The notes: generated by a model from the sequence alone, not told the origin. A stretch of DNA of 64,000 nt from Schumannella sp. 10F1B-5-1 (GCF_006517535.1 NZ_VHQH01000039.1:231472-295471), one strand, 5' to 3'; shown: positions 24,801 through 34,584, numbered from the stretch's first letter. Numbers and translations: made by a program.

Positions 24801-24841
24801 TCTCCGGGCCGCCCCGTACGTGGCCCCGCGGAACCCTGATC

Positions 24842-24847
24842 TAGGCT
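24842..24847 (+). promoter_or_regulatory. -10 box, leaderless lipoprotein gene
   Basis: TAGGCT is followed by six bases and ATG 24854. Confidence 0.6.
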
Positions 24848-24853
24848 GTCGAC

Positions 24854-25558
24854 ATGCCGCGTGCCCCCCGACTCGCCGCGCCTCGTCGTTCCGCCGTGGC
24901 TGCTCTCGCGCTCTGCGCGGCTCTCGCCGTCGCCCTGAGCGGATGCGCCTCCGGTGCCGCCGAGCCCACGTCGAAGCCGTCCGCGACGAAGGCGGCGACG
25001 AAGCCGAGCGCGAGCCCCACCGAGGCTCCCGCGACCACGGCGAAGGTCGTGATCGACGCCGACAGCGTGAGCGTGCTCGACAGCGACGGCGGCACCGTCG
25101 CCGACGTCCCGTTCGTGACCGATGCGGTCACGGCGGCCTCGCAGCTGCAGCGCGCACTCGACGAGACGCCGGTCGCGGCGACCGTCACCGACGACACCTG
25201 CTACCCGCAGCTCGACGAGCAGAGCTTCGGCGGCCTCCACCTCTTCAGCTCGGTCGACGGCCTGACCCGGCCGGACAACGCGGGCTTCTACGTCACCGCC
25301 GACGCGGCGACGACGACCGGCGGCGTGCCGATCGAGATCCCGAGCGGGCAGGCGATCGGAGCCACCCGCACGGCCGTGCTCGAGGGCAACGTGCAGGCGC
25401 CGCGCTTCGACGTCGACGGCGGCCTCGAGGTGCACTACGACGTGGCCGGCGGATCGCCGACGAGCGATCCGAGCCAGTACTTCGGGGCGCTGGCGCGCAT
25501 CGAGAGCGGCAAGCTGGCGCTGATCGACGCGCCGATCTACTTCGCCCGCGAGTGCTGA
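24854..25558 (+). CDS. Putative lipoprotein of unknown function
   Basis: The 234-residue protein has a basic N-terminus (RR at 11-12), a hydrophobic stretch and the lipobox L28-S-G-C31. A Thr/Lys/Ser/Pro linker extends to about residue 65. The mature domain has two cysteines far apart (DDTCYPQLDE and the final C234) that could form a disulfide. No family is recognised. It is leaderless and stands alone between the methyltransferase and DUF1684 genes. A cell-surface location is the only functional inference. Confidence 0.8.
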   Translation: MPRAPRLAAPRRSAVAALALCAALAVALSGCASGAAEPTSKPSATKAATKPSASPTEAPATTAKVVIDADSVSVLDSDGGTVADVPFVTDAVTAASQLQRALDETPVAATVTDDTCYPQLDEQSFGGLHLFSSVDGLTRPDNAGFYVTADAATTTGGVPIEIPSGQAIGATRTAVLEGNVQAPRFDVDGGLEVHYDVAGGSPTSDPSQYFGALARIESGKLALIDAPIYFAREC

Positions 25559-25756
25559 CCCGCGGCTGACCGCATCCGACCCGCGCCCGACACCGACCCA
25601 AGCCCGACGCTCACCCGGCCGGCGCCACCCACGGCCAACACGACGGCGACACGCGAGGCGGCGCCGGGGCGGGGAATGACCGCCGTGTCCTGGGCGGTTG
25701 TGTCCGACGTCAGTGACAGGATGAGCACCCCCGACGAGCGAGAGCGAGACGATCCG

Positions 25757-26596
25757 ATGACCGACGCAGCGACCCAGCAGACCCCCGCGACGCCGCAGGA
25801 GGTGCTCGCTCGCTTCCACGCCCGCCGCGAGGAGTCGGTCGTGCAGCCGCGCGGATCGCTCGCCCTCACGCAGACCCAGCAGGTGGATGCGGAGCAGACG
25901 ATCTGGGGCGTGCCCGGCACCTGGGCGCCGCGCACCGACGGCGGCTCGGGTCTCACCGTGACCGCGACGGCCGCCGACGGCATCCGCGTCGACGGCGAGC
26001 TCGTCGACGGCACCGCGACCGTGCGCGGCAAGGACGACGAGTCGCCGAGCGAGGTCGTCTTCAGCGACACCGTCAGCGGGTTCGTCATCGCCCAGCACGG
26101 CGGCAGCTACGCGCTGCGGGTCTGGGATGCGGAATCCGACGCGATCCGCGACTTCGGCTCGATCGACACCTTCGACTTCAACCCCGAGTGGATCGTGCAG
26201 GCCGCGTTCACGCCGAACCCCGAGGGCACGACGCTCGGCTTCGAGCACCTCAAGGACGACGGGCAGACCCGCGACGAGGTCATCCCCGGGTCGATCACCT
26301 TCTCGAAGGACGGCGTCGACTACGACCTGGCCGCCTTCAAGTCGGGTCGCGCCCTGCAGATCGTGTTCGCCGACGCGACGAGCGGAGACTCGACCTACAG
26401 CGTCGGCCGTTTCCTCTTCGTGGCGCCGCGCCCCGACGGCACGATCACGCTCGACTTCAACCAGGCCGTGCTGCCGCCGTGCGCCTTCAGCTACGCCTTC
26501 AACTGCCCGATGCCGCCGAAGCAGAACCGCTTCACCGTGCCGATCGAGGCGGGGGAGAAGAACGTGCTGTCGAAGGCGGGCGCCCTGCTGCACTGA
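25757..26596 (+). CDS. DUF1684 protein
   Basis: From ATG 25757 the protein has 279 residues, and in-frame ATG 25721 would add 12. The body matches DUF1684: an N-terminal PQEVLARFHARREESVVQ, beta-rich middle, and the C-terminal signature TYSVGRFLFVAPRPDGTITLDFNQAVLPPCAFSYAF, which ends with NCPMPPKQNRF. The family is widespread in bacteria and has no established function. The conserved PC...NCP cysteines could bind a metal. No signal peptide is seen. Confidence 0.85.
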   Translation: MTDAATQQTPATPQEVLARFHARREESVVQPRGSLALTQTQQVDAEQTIWGVPGTWAPRTDGGSGLTVTATAADGIRVDGELVDGTATVRGKDDESPSEVVFSDTVSGFVIAQHGGSYALRVWDAESDAIRDFGSIDTFDFNPEWIVQAAFTPNPEGTTLGFEHLKDDGQTRDEVIPGSITFSKDGVDYDLAAFKSGRALQIVFADATSGDSTYSVGRFLFVAPRPDGTITLDFNQAVLPPCAFSYAFNCPMPPKQNRFTVPIEAGEKNVLSKAGALLH

Positions 26597-26697
26597 GCGC
26601 GGCGCGCAGGCGACCGGCCTCGCCGATCCGAGCGCCGGAGCCCGCCGGACACGGCCGTGCGGGAACATCCCGCCCGATCGATGCGTTCGCATCCACT

Positions 26698-27744
26698 GTG
26701 AAGCGCATCGGATTCCTCTCCTTCGGTCATCATCAGGCGGTCCCCGGCTCGCTGGTCCGCACGGCCCAGGATGCGCTGCTCCAGTCGATCGAGCTCGCGG
26801 TCGCCGCCGAGGAGGTCGGCGTCGACGGAGCGTTCTTCCGCGTGCACCACTTCGCGCGCCAGCTCGCGGCGCCCTTCCCGCTGCTGGCCGCGGTCGCGGC
26901 TCGCACGAGCCGGATCGAGATCGGCACCGGCGTGATCGACATGCGCTACGAGAACCCGCTCTACTTCGCGGAGGAGGCGGCCGCGGCCGATCTGATCAGC
27001 GCGGGCAGCGGTCGGCAGGGCCGACTGCAGCTCGGCATCAGCCGCGGGTCGCCCGAGACGGCGATCGACGGCTGGCGCTCCTTCGGCTACGCGCCGGCCG
27101 ACGGCGGCGAGGGTCCCGCCGCCGAGGCGCAGATGGCCCGCGACAAGACCGAGGTGCTGCTGGCTGCGCTCGACGGCGCGGGCGTCGCGATGTCGAATCC
27201 CGCGATGACCGGCCAGTCGCGGCCCGTGCCGATCGAGCCGCGCTCCGAGGGGCTGCGCGACCGCATCTGGTGGGGCGCCGGCAGCCGCGCGACCGCCGTC
27301 ACGGCCGCCGAGCTCGGCATGAACCTCATGAGCAGCACGCTGCTCACCGAGGACACGGGCGTGCCGCTGGGCGAGCTGCAGGCGGAGCAGATCCAGCTGT
27401 TCCGGGATGCCTGGGCCGCCGCCGGCCACGAGCGCACGCCGCGCGTGTCGATCAGCCGCAGCATCCTGCCGATCATCGACGACGAGACGCGGCACTGGTT
27501 CGGCCTGCGCGCCGAGGCCGATTCGCAAGACCAGGTCGGGCACCTGGATGCGACGACGGTCGCCCGCTTCGGCCGCAGCTACATCGGCGAGCCCGATCGC
27601 ATCGTCGAGGAGCTCGCCGCCGACCCCGCCGTACAGGCCGCCGACACGATCCTCGTCACGGTGCCGAACCAGCTGGGCGTCGAGCTCAACGCCCGCATGC
27701 TCGAGTCGATCGTGCGCGACGTGAAGCCGGGCCTCGGGGACTGA
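26698..27744 (+). CDS. Luciferase-like (LLM) flavin-dependent oxidoreductase
   Basis: The 348-residue protein starts at GTG 26698 (MKRIGFLSFGHHQAVPGS). A TIM-barrel flavin monooxygenase-like fold is indicated by AAEEVGVDGAFFRVHHFARQLA, IEIGTGVIDMRYENPLYFAEEA, LQLGISRGSPE and WWGAGSRATAVTAAELGMNLM. Members use FMN or F420 to oxidise small molecules, and cofactor and substrate are not fixed by sequence. No ribosome binding site is evident. Neighbours give no pathway hint. Confidence 0.88.
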   Translation: MKRIGFLSFGHHQAVPGSLVRTAQDALLQSIELAVAAEEVGVDGAFFRVHHFARQLAAPFPLLAAVAARTSRIEIGTGVIDMRYENPLYFAEEAAAADLISAGSGRQGRLQLGISRGSPETAIDGWRSFGYAPADGGEGPAAEAQMARDKTEVLLAALDGAGVAMSNPAMTGQSRPVPIEPRSEGLRDRIWWGAGSRATAVTAAELGMNLMSSTLLTEDTGVPLGELQAEQIQLFRDAWAAAGHERTPRVSISRSILPIIDDETRHWFGLRAEADSQDQVGHLDATTVARFGRSYIGEPDRIVEELAADPAVQAADTILVTVPNQLGVELNARMLESIVRDVKPGLGD

Positions 27745-27788
27745 CGGGCGCCGCACCCGGCGCGCATCCCGGCCCCCGATCCAGGCGC

Positions 27789-27794
27789 TACTCT
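27789..27794 (+). promoter_or_regulatory. -10 box before the GAF regulator gene
   Basis: TACTCT at 27789-27794 gives a short leader of about 30 bases containing GGAG (27821-27824), five bases before ATG 27830. Confidence 0.4.
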
Positions 27795-27829
27795 GTACCA
27801 ACTCACGAGCGATGATGATCGGAGTCGGC

Positions 27830-29116
27830 ATGTCCAGTCCCTGGACCGCAGCGCCCGTCGACCTCAGGGCCACCCTGCGGGTCGCGCACGACCGCGTCGT
27901 CGGCGACCGTTCCGAGAGCCCCGGCATCCGCCCGCTCGTCGAGGAGTCGTGGCGGCGTTCGCTCGCTCTCGAGATCGACCCCGACAAGGCGCTCGCGCGG
28001 CTGCCGCTCGGCGACGGCGAGCTGCGCTCGTACCGGGAGCAGCATCCACTGCGTCACGCGCTGCCGACGCTGCACCGCCTGCTGATCCGGCACACCTTCG
28101 ACGCCGGGCTCATCGTCGCGATCGGCGACGAGGCGGGGCGCCTGCTCTGGATCGACGGCGACCGCGAGCTGCGGCGACGCGCCGAGGGGATGCTGTTCGT
28201 CGAAGGCGCGGACTGGTCGGAGTCGGTGGTCGGCACCAGCGCGCCGGGCACGGCCCTGCAGCTCGATCACGGCATCCAGATCTCCGGACCCGAGCACTTC
28301 ACGCGCCTCGTGCACCCCTGGAGCTGCACGGCCGTGCCCGTGCACGACCCCGCCAGCGGCGCGGTGCTCGGCGTGATCGACATCACCGGGGGAGACGAGG
28401 CCGTCGCCCCGGCGACGCTGCCGCTGCTCGAGGCGGCGGTGGCGGCGGTCGAGGCCGAGCTGCGACTGCAGCGCCTCGACGACGCCGTCGCTCCGAGCCG
28501 CCGTGCGAACCGGGCTCCCGTCACCCGCCCGGTCGTGCCCGAGCTGCACGTGCTGGGGCGCGACGACGGCGAGCTCGCCTGGGGTGTCGACCGGCACGAG
28601 CTGAGCCTGCGACACGCCGAGATGCTGACGCTGCTCGCCTGGCACCGCGGCGGGCTCAGCGCCGAGCGCCTCGCCGAGCTGCTCTACGGACGCGACGACG
28701 CGCTCGTCACCCTGCGCGCCGAGATGGTGCGGCTGCGCAAGGCGCTGCCCGAGCGCTTCGCCCCGCTGTCGAAGCCCTACCGACTTCCCGAGCCGGTCGA
28801 GCTGGATGCGCAGCGCCTGCTCGGGTTCCTGGAGCGCGGCGCGCACAAGGTGGCCCTCGGCGCCTACCGGGGCCCGCTGCTGCCGCGGTCGAGCGCACCC
28901 GGTGTGATCGAGATCCGCACCGAGCTGGCCGCCGTGCTGCGCGAGACGCTCATGGCCGACGCCGCGGTCGACACGCTGCTCGACTACGCCCGCACCGACG
29001 ACGCCGCCTGGGACGTCGAGGTCTGGCAGCAGGTGCTGCGGATGCTGCCCGCGCGCTCTCCGAAGCGCGCCGGCGTCGTCACGCGCATCGAGCGCATCCA
29101 GGCCGAGCTGGGCTGA
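27830..29116 (+). CDS. GAF-domain transcriptional regulator of the aldehyde dehydrogenase unit
   Basis: ATG 27830 is preferred over 27812 because GGAG lies five bases upstream, giving 428 residues. Residues 60-215 form a GAF-like sensor domain ([63 protein letters not shown]). A C-terminal winged-helix-like segment follows: [44 protein letters not shown]. Similar proteins, related in the sensor half to AcoR, are found next to aldehyde dehydrogenase and DUF779 genes in actinobacteria. It probably activates the next gene in response to alcohol or aldehyde (inference). Confidence 0.85.
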   Translation: MSSPWTAAPVDLRATLRVAHDRVVGDRSESPGIRPLVEESWRRSLALEIDPDKALARLPLGDGELRSYREQHPLRHALPTLHRLLIRHTFDAGLIVAIGDEAGRLLWIDGDRELRRRAEGMLFVEGADWSESVVGTSAPGTALQLDHGIQISGPEHFTRLVHPWSCTAVPVHDPASGAVLGVIDITGGDEAVAPATLPLLEAAVAAVEAELRLQRLDDAVAPSRRANRAPVTRPVVPELHVLGRDDGELAWGVDRHELSLRHAEMLTLLAWHRGGLSAERLAELLYGRDDALVTLRAEMVRLRKALPERFAPLSKPYRLPEPVELDAQRLLGFLERGAHKVALGAYRGPLLPRSSAPGVIEIRTELAAVLRETLMADAAVDTLLDYARTDDAAWDVEVWQQVLRMLPARSPKRAGVVTRIERIQAELG

Positions 29117-29220
29117 GGAGCCGAGCGCCCCCTCGCAACTCCTCGCAACCTCCGCGCGCCTACCGTTGCCGCACACGGGCTCCCTCGCCCGCATCCCGAC
29201 AACGGAGTTGGAGAAACGCG

Positions 29221-30744
29221 ATGACCGTCTACGCCGCACCCGGCACGCCCGACGCGAAGGTCACCTTCAAGCCGCGCTACGAGCACTGGATCGGGGGTGA
29301 GTGGGTCGCGCCCGTGAAGGGCCAGTACTTCGAGGACATCTCGCCCGTCAACGGCAAGCCGTTCGCCGAGGTCGCCCGCGGCACCGCCGAGGACATCGAC
29401 GCCGCACTCGACGCGGCGCACAGGGCCGCCCCCGCCTGGGGCCGCACCTCGACGACCGAGCGCGCCGCCGTGCTGAACCGCATCGCCGACGTGATCGAGG
29501 CGAACCTCGAGCTGCTCGCCGTCGCCGAGACCTGGGACAACGGCAAGCCGATCCGCGAGCCGCTCAACGCGGATCTGCCGCTCGCGGCCGACCACTTCCG
29601 CTACTTCGCCTCGGTGATCCGCGCGCAGGTCGACGAGTCGACCCCGCTCGACCACGACACGGTCGCCTATCACTACAAGGAGCCGCTGGGCGTGGTCGGG
29701 CAGATCATCCCGTGGAACTTCCCGATCCTCATGGCCGTCTGGAAGCTCGCGCCGGCCCTCGCCGCCGGCAACGCGATCGTGCTGAAGCCGGCCGAGCAGA
29801 CCCCGGTGTCGATCCTCGTGCTGATCGAGCTGATCGGCGACATCCTGCCCCCGGGCGTGGTGAACATCGTCAACGGCTTCGGCGCCGAGGCGGGCAAGCC
29901 GCTCGCGTCGAGCCCCCGCATCCGCAAGATCGCCTTCACGGGCGAGACCACCACCGGGCGCCTGATCCTGCAGTACGCCTCGGCGAACATCATCCCGGCG
30001 ACGCTCGAGCTCGGCGGCAAGAGCCCGAACATCTTCTTCGACGACGTCGCCGCACAGAACGACAGCTACTACGACAAGGCGCAGGAGGGCTTCGTGCTCT
30101 TCGCCTTCAACCAGGGCGAGGTCTGCACCTGCCCGAGCCGCGCGCTGCTGCACAAGCCGATCTACGACAGCTTCCTGGGGGATGCGATCGAGCGCACCAA
30201 GCTCGCGAAGCAGGGCAACCCGCTCGACACCGACACCCAGGTCGGCGCGCAGGCGTCGAACGACCAGCTGGAGAAGATCCTCAGCTACATCGACATCGGC
30301 AAGCAGGAGGGGGCGAAGCTCGCGCTCGGCGGCGAGCGGGTCGACCTCGGCGGCGACCTGACCGACGGCTACTACGTGCAGCCGACGATCTTCGAGGGCC
30401 ACAACAAGATGCGCCTCTTCCAGGAGGAGATCTTCGGGCCCGTGGTCGCCGTGACGAGCTTCGACGACTACGACGACGCCATCTCGATCGCCAACGACAC
30501 GCTCTACGGCCTCGGTGCGGGCGTGTGGTCGCGCAACGGCAACGTGGCCTACCGCGCCGGGCGCGACCTGCAGGCGGGCCGGGTGTGGGTGAACAACTAC
30601 CACGCCTATCCGGCCGGAGCGGCGTTCGGCGGCTACAAGAGCTCGGGCATCGGACGTGAGAACAACGCGCTCGCGCTCGACCACTATCAGCAGACGAAGA
30701 ACCTGCTCGTCAGCTACAGCGAGAGCAAGCTCGGCTTCTTCTGA
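29221..30744 (+). CDS. NAD-dependent aldehyde dehydrogenase (acetaldehyde type)
   Basis: The 507-residue enzyme starts at ATG 29221 with a strong GGAG-containing ribosome binding site. Catalytic C302 is in [16 protein letters not shown] with C304 close by, and the general base E263 is in [10 protein letters not shown]. The coenzyme fold motif is [12 protein letters not shown] and a conserved C-terminal block reads [18 protein letters not shown]. The sequence style matches the acetaldehyde dehydrogenase (ExaC/AldA-like) group used in ethanol oxidation. Its association with the regulator before and DUF779 after is the standard arrangement for this group. It is cytoplasmic. Confidence 0.94.
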   Translation: MTVYAAPGTPDAKVTFKPRYEHWIGGEWVAPVKGQYFEDISPVNGKPFAEVARGTAEDIDAALDAAHRAAPAWGRTSTTERAAVLNRIADVIEANLELLAVAETWDNGKPIREPLNADLPLAADHFRYFASVIRAQVDESTPLDHDTVAYHYKEPLGVVGQIIPWNFPILMAVWKLAPALAAGNAIVLKPAEQTPVSILVLIELIGDILPPGVVNIVNGFGAEAGKPLASSPRIRKIAFTGETTTGRLILQYASANIIPATLELGGKSPNIFFDDVAAQNDSYYDKAQEGFVLFAFNQGEVCTCPSRALLHKPIYDSFLGDAIERTKLAKQGNPLDTDTQVGAQASNDQLEKILSYIDIGKQEGAKLALGGERVDLGGDLTDGYYVQPTIFEGHNKMRLFQEEIFGPVVAVTSFDDYDDAISIANDTLYGLGAGVWSRNGNVAYRAGRDLQAGRVWVNNYHAYPAGAAFGGYKSSGIGRENNALALDHYQQTKNLLVSYSESKLGFF

Positions 30745-30761
30745 GCTCACCCTCCCACCCA

Positions 30762-30795
30762 CCGGGTCCGCGCGCGTCGGGTCGCGCGGACCCGG
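30762..30795 (+). terminator. Hairpin between aldehyde dehydrogenase and DUF779 genes
   Basis: A 13-bp perfect stem, CCGGGTCCGCGCG (30762-30774) and its complement (30783-30795), has loop CGTCGGGT. It is a terminator or attenuator without a T-tract. Confidence 0.65.
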
Positions 30796-30879
30796 CTCCA
30801 CGATCCGGCGGGCGACGGGATGCCTGGATTCCCCGTCGCCCGCCGCACCACGCGCGTACAGTGACGACAGGAGGCCACC

Positions 30880-31296
30880 ATGCCCGCACTTCTCGATTCC
30901 ACCGTCGCGATCGAAGGAGAATCCGTCTCCCGGGTCGCGCTCACCGACACCTCGGTCGAGCTCCTGCGCCGGCTCTGGCAGCTTCACGGTCCGCTGATGT
31001 TCCATCAGTCGGGCGGCTGCTGCGACGGCAGCTCGCCGATGTGCTTCCCCGCCGGCGACTTCCTCACCGGACCGTCGGACGTGCTGCTCGGCACCTTCGA
31101 CATCGCCCCCGACGGCGGCGAACCGCAGCCGATCGAGTTCTGGATGTCGTCGGAGCAGTTCACCTACTGGAGCCATACCCATCTCACGGTCGACGTGGTG
31201 AAGGGCCGAGGATCGGGCTTCTCGGTCGAGGCGCCCGAGGGCGTGCGGTTCCTGCTGCGCTCGCGCCTGATGGAGAGCGCCGAGCCCTTCGTCTGA
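30880..31296 (+). CDS. DUF779 protein linked to aldehyde dehydrogenase
   Basis: The 138-residue protein starts at ATG 30880 with ribosome binding site GGAGG. The signature is MFHQSGGCCDGSSPMCFPAGDF, with C47, C48 and C55, followed by VDVVKGRGSGFSVEAPEG. Members of DUF779 are regularly encoded beside acetaldehyde-type aldehyde dehydrogenases. The clustered cysteines suggest a metal or redox accessory role, perhaps as a chaperone of the enzyme (inference). It is separated from the dehydrogenase by a hairpin, so expression may be lower. Confidence 0.88.
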   Translation: MPALLDSTVAIEGESVSRVALTDTSVELLRRLWQLHGPLMFHQSGGCCDGSSPMCFPAGDFLTGPSDVLLGTFDIAPDGGEPQPIEFWMSSEQFTYWSHTHLTVDVVKGRGSGFSVEAPEGVRFLLRSRLMESAEPFV

Positions 31297-31362
31297 TCGG
31301 GCGCGCTCGATCCCGTCGCGCCGGCGCCTGTCGCGGCGTCGGCGGGTGTCGCCGGTCGGCGG

Positions 31363-31368
31363 CAGAAT
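31363..31368 (+). promoter_or_regulatory. -10 box, leaderless polymerase gene
   Basis: CAGAAT is six bases before GTG 31375. Confidence 0.45.
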
Positions 31369-31374
31369 CGAGGG

Positions 31375-33033
31375 GTGCCCGTCGTGCTCGATCGCCGCGG
31401 CGACCGCGTCGTCGCCGTCACGGTCGACGACGACGCCGTCGAACTGCATCGCATCGACGTGGCCGCGGCGGATCTGATCGAGTGGATGCGCGGCCACGAG
31501 TCGCGCGAGCACCCCCGCTGGGTCTGGTCCGATACGACCGAGTGGTACCCGGCTCTGCTGGGCCGCGGCATCCGGGTCGAGCGCGCCGTCGACCTGCGTC
31601 TCTGCCGCCGCATCCTTCGCTCGGCCGAGGCGGCGGCCGGCTCGCGGCTCGCCGCAGCGCGCCGCGACGCCTGGGATCGAGCGCCGATCGCGAGCGCGCC
31701 CGATTCGGGCACGACGCTGTTCGACCTCTCCGCGCCGGCCGAGCGATCCGACCCGCTCGACGAGCTCCGGTTGCAGACCGAGGCGGTGGCGCAGAGCGCG
31801 CAGCGCGGCGTGCTCGCGCTCCTGCTGGCCGCGGAGAGCGTCGGAGCCCTGACCGCGGCCGAGATGTCGCATGCCGGCCTGCCCTGGAGCGCGTCGCGCC
31901 ACGACGAGATCCTGACCGACCTGCTCGGCGCCCGTCCCGTCGCCGGCCGCCCGCGGCGGATGGAGGAGCTCGTCGTGCGGCTGCGAGAGCTGCTCGAGGC
32001 CCCGGACCTCGACCCCGACTCGCCCGAGCGCCTCCTGCGCGCGCTGCAGAACGCCGGGTTGCCCGCGCGCTCGACGCGCTCGTGGGAGCTCAAGGAGATC
32101 GAGCATCCCGTCATCGCACCGCTGCTCGAGTACAAGAAGATGGCGCGCGTGCTCACGGCGAACGGCTGGAACTGGGTCGACACCTGGGTGCACGAGGGGC
32201 GCTTCCGCCCGGTGTACGTCGTCGGCGGCGTCGTGACCGGGCGCTGGGCCTCGGACGGCGGAGGAGCGCTGCAGCTGCCGCATCAGGTGCGCGGCGCCGT
32301 CGTCGCCGATCCGGGCTGGAAGCTCGTCGTCGCCGATGCCGCGCAGCTCGAGCCGCGCGTGCTCGCCGCGATGTCCGGCGACGCGGCGATGGCGCGGGCG
32401 GGGCGCGCTCACGACCTGTACGAGGGCATCGTCGCGAGCGGCGCGGTCGCGGATCGCTCGGAGGCGAAGTACGGCATGCTCGGCGCCATCTACGGCGGCA
32501 CGACCGGTGTCAGCGGTCGTGTGCTGCCCCGGATGCGCCGCGCCTTCCCCGCGGCGATGGCTCTCGTGGAGGACGCGGCGCGGGCGGGGGAGCGCGGGGA
32601 GCGCGTGCGCACCTGGCTCGGCCGCACCTCACCCGCCGGGCGGGGCGAGGGCTACGACGAGACGCTCACCGACGAGGCGCGCGCCCGTGCCCGCACCGAC
32701 GCCCGCTCATGGGGACGCTTCACCCGCAACTTCGTCGTGCAGGGAACCGCGGCGGAGTGGGCGATGTGCTGGATGGGTGCGCTGCGTCGTCGCCTGTGGC
32801 AGCTCGGCGAGGGGGCGCCGAGCATCGCGCCCGAGCCCTTCGCGCGGCGGCCGCACCTGGCGTTCTTCCTCCACGACGAGGTCGTCGTGCACGCTCCGGC
32901 CGAGCTGGCGGATCGCGTCGCCGAGGAGATCAGGTCAGCCGCCGCCGACGCGGGTCGGATGCTGTTCCCCGCCGCGCCGGTCGAGTGGGCGCTGACCGTC
33001 GCGATCGTCGACAGCTACGACCGCGCGAAGTGA
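31375..33033 (+). CDS. Family A DNA polymerase-like protein (PolA-related, no 5' nuclease)
   Basis: The 552-residue protein is shorter than Pol I (about 870-900). Residues 1-190 resemble a degenerate 3'-5' exonuclease-like domain. The polymerase domain keeps motif A, VVADAAQLEPRVLAAMSG (D321), and motif B, with the K...YG pattern in EAKYGMLGAIYGGTTG. Motif C is FLHDEVVVH (H500, D501, E502). Actinobacteria commonly encode this extra enzyme, annotated as bifunctional 3'-5' exonuclease/DNA polymerase. The expected role is repair or translesion synthesis, not replication (inference). No 5' flap nuclease domain is present. GTG 31375 is leaderless. Confidence 0.88.
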   Translation: MPVVLDRRGDRVVAVTVDDDAVELHRIDVAAADLIEWMRGHESREHPRWVWSDTTEWYPALLGRGIRVERAVDLRLCRRILRSAEAAAGSRLAAARRDAWDRAPIASAPDSGTTLFDLSAPAERSDPLDELRLQTEAVAQSAQRGVLALLLAAESVGALTAAEMSHAGLPWSASRHDEILTDLLGARPVAGRPRRMEELVVRLRELLEAPDLDPDSPERLLRALQNAGLPARSTRSWELKEIEHPVIAPLLEYKKMARVLTANGWNWVDTWVHEGRFRPVYVVGGVVTGRWASDGGGALQLPHQVRGAVVADPGWKLVVADAAQLEPRVLAAMSGDAAMARAGRAHDLYEGIVASGAVADRSEAKYGMLGAIYGGTTGVSGRVLPRMRRAFPAAMALVEDAARAGERGERVRTWLGRTSPAGRGEGYDETLTDEARARARTDARSWGRFTRNFVVQGTAAEWAMCWMGALRRRLWQLGEGAPSIAPEPFARRPHLAFFLHDEVVVHAPAELADRVAEEIRSAAADAGRMLFPAAPVEWALTVAIVDSYDRAK

Positions 33034-33043
33034 GCGGCGGGGC

Positions 33044-33667
33044 TCAGCGCTGGGTCTTCGCGACCGCGTCGACGCCCGCGCGAACGATCTCGATCGCCGT
33101 GCTGACCACGGTGTCATCCGCGGCCGCCGCGCTGGTCGCGCTCGTCGTGTCGGCCGGCGCGCTCTCGTCCGGGGCGGAGGCCACCGGGGCGGTCGGCGTC
33201 GACGTCGACGGCGCCGCGCTCGCGACCGGCGCCGGAGCGGCGGGGGCGGCCGGAGCCGAGGTGACGGGGGGAGCGACGACGACCGGCGCCGCGACGCTGA
33301 TCGACACGTTCACGGGCGTCGAGGTGCCGTGGCTGTCGGTCACGACGAAGGCGAAGTGGTCGCTGCCGGAGAAGCCGGACTGCGGCGTGTAGACCGCCGT
33401 GCTGCCCGACAGGGAGACATCGCCGTAGCTGGCGAAGAGCGCGAGCTGGTAGGTGAGCGCCTCGCCCGTCGAGCTGGTGCCGCGCAGCGGGATGCTGACC
33501 GCGGTTCCGGCGGCGGTCGAGGCCGAGCCGGCCGCCGCGATCGGAGCAGCGGCGTCATCGGCGTGAGCGAGGGCGGGTCCGGCCACGGAGAGGGCGAGAC
33601 CTAGTGCGAGGGCGCCGGGAAGAGCGCGCAGGACGGGACGGGTGCGTGCGGCCACGGGGGAGACCAC
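33044..33667 (-). CDS. Secreted protein with Ig-like domain and Ala/Pro/Ser-rich tail
   Basis: From GTG 33667 the protein has 207 residues; the start is uncertain, since GTG 33655 is also possible. A signal peptide with hydrophobic core LPGALALGLALSVAGPALA is cut before HADD. Residues 50-125 look like one bacterial Ig/cadherin-like beta-sandwich (GEALTYQLALFASYGDVSLSG, GFSGSDHFAFVVTDSHGTST). A low-complexity Ala/Pro/Ser/Thr tail follows. There is no sortase motif or membrane anchor. It is convergent with the polymerase gene, ten bases apart. Function is unknown; a cell-wall-associated role is plausible. Confidence 0.75.
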   Translation of the reverse strand: MVSPVAARTRPVLRALPGALALGLALSVAGPALAHADDAAAPIAAAGSASTAAGTAVSIPLRGTSSTGEALTYQLALFASYGDVSLSGSTAVYTPQSGFSGSDHFAFVVTDSHGTSTPVNVSISVAAPVVVAPPVTSAPAAPAAPAPVASAAPSTSTPTAPVASAPDESAPADTTSATSAAAADDTVVSTAIEIVRAGVDAVAKTQR

Positions 33668-33850
33668 TTTCGGGTAAGCGCAGCGGGGACTGCGAGAGGT
33701 GGAGCCAGCGCGGGGACGATGGCCCCGATTCGGGGGTGGCCCCAGTGTAGGGAACGATGCGCATCCGCCGCTAGATCCGCGTGCGGCGCGTCTCACCGTG
33801 TCGGAGGCGGCCGAGGCCCGCGCTGCCGGTCGACACGGCGAATCACATGC

Positions 33851-33880
33851 TTGTCATCCCGCGGGGCCGTCGGGCATAAT
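33851..33880 (+). promoter_or_regulatory. Promoter of the DUF3145 gene
   Basis: TTGTCA (33851-33856) and CATAAT (33875-33880) are separated by 18 bases. This is the best sigma70-type pair in the window. It gives an untranslated leader of about 65 bases. Confidence 0.65.
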
Positions 33881-33952
33881 CGCGAGTAGCGCACGCAGCA
33901 TTCTCTGCAGCCAGGTCGATGGGGAAGTCGCACCTGACGATCGGAGAAGAAA

Positions 33953-34456
33953 GTGGTCGCAACACCGTCGCGCGGAGTGGTCTACGTCCACTCCGCTCCT
34001 CGCGCGCTCTGCCCCCATGTCGAATGGGCCGCCGGTCGCGCCCTCGGGCATGCCGTCACCGTCGAATGGCGAGAGCAGCCCGTTCTTCGTGGTGCCCAGC
34101 GCGCCGAATTCTCATGGCAGGGTCCGCGGGGCACCGGCGCCGTCATCGCCTCGGCGCTGCGCGGCTGGGAGCACCTGCGCTACGAGGTGACCGAAGACGC
34201 CGGGCTCGGCGCCGACGGCGGCCGCTGGATGCACACCCCCGACCTGGGCGTCTTCTTCGCCCAGACCGACACCGCCGGCAATATGGTCATCTCCGAGGAC
34301 CGCCTGCGCTCGGCCATGGAGACCGCCGGGTCGAACGCCCTCGAGCTGCACCGCGAGCTGCGCCTCGCGCTCGGCCAGGCCTGGGACGACGAGCTCGAGC
34401 CCTTCCGCACCGCCTCCGACGACTCGTCGGTCGTGTGGCTGCACAAGGTGGGCTGA
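33953..34456 (+). CDS. DUF3145 protein
   Basis: The 167-residue protein starts at GTG 33953 with ribosome binding site GGAGAA. It matches the actinobacterial DUF3145 family from its first residues (RGVVYVHSAPRALCPHVEWA). Other conserved blocks are WEHLRYEVTEDAG, WMHTPDLGVFFAQTDTAGNM and LGQAWDDELEPFRTASDDSSVVWLHKVG. The family is almost always present in actinobacteria and near fatty acid synthesis genes, but no function is known. It is soluble, with no signal or membrane segment. It has its own promoter and converges on fabF, with two hairpins between. Confidence 0.92.
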   Translation: MVATPSRGVVYVHSAPRALCPHVEWAAGRALGHAVTVEWREQPVLRGAQRAEFSWQGPRGTGAVIASALRGWEHLRYEVTEDAGLGADGGRWMHTPDLGVFFAQTDTAGNMVISEDRLRSAMETAGSNALELHRELRLALGQAWDDELEPFRTASDDSSVVWLHKVG

Positions 34457-34459
34457 CGC

Positions 34460-34573
34460 GTGTCGCGCATCCTGTCTCGCCTGCGTCGCCGCCGTGGTGT
34501 CGTGGCCCGCGCCTGGCTGACCCGCCGCGCACAGCACCGCGCGGAGTTCGGACGCTCGCGACTCGGCGTCTGA
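34460..34573 (+). CDS. Possible 37-residue arginine-rich peptide
   Basis: GTG 34460 is one base beyond a three-base gap after the DUF3145 stop, and the frame runs to TGA 34573. The product begins MSRILSRLRRRRG and contains about one third Arg. The close spacing suggests cotranscription. No homology is recognised, and the frame could be chance in GC-rich DNA. Confidence 0.3.
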   Translation: MSRILSRLRRRRGVVARAWLTRRAQHRAEFGRSRLGV

Positions 34574-34584
34574 CCCTCAGGTTC

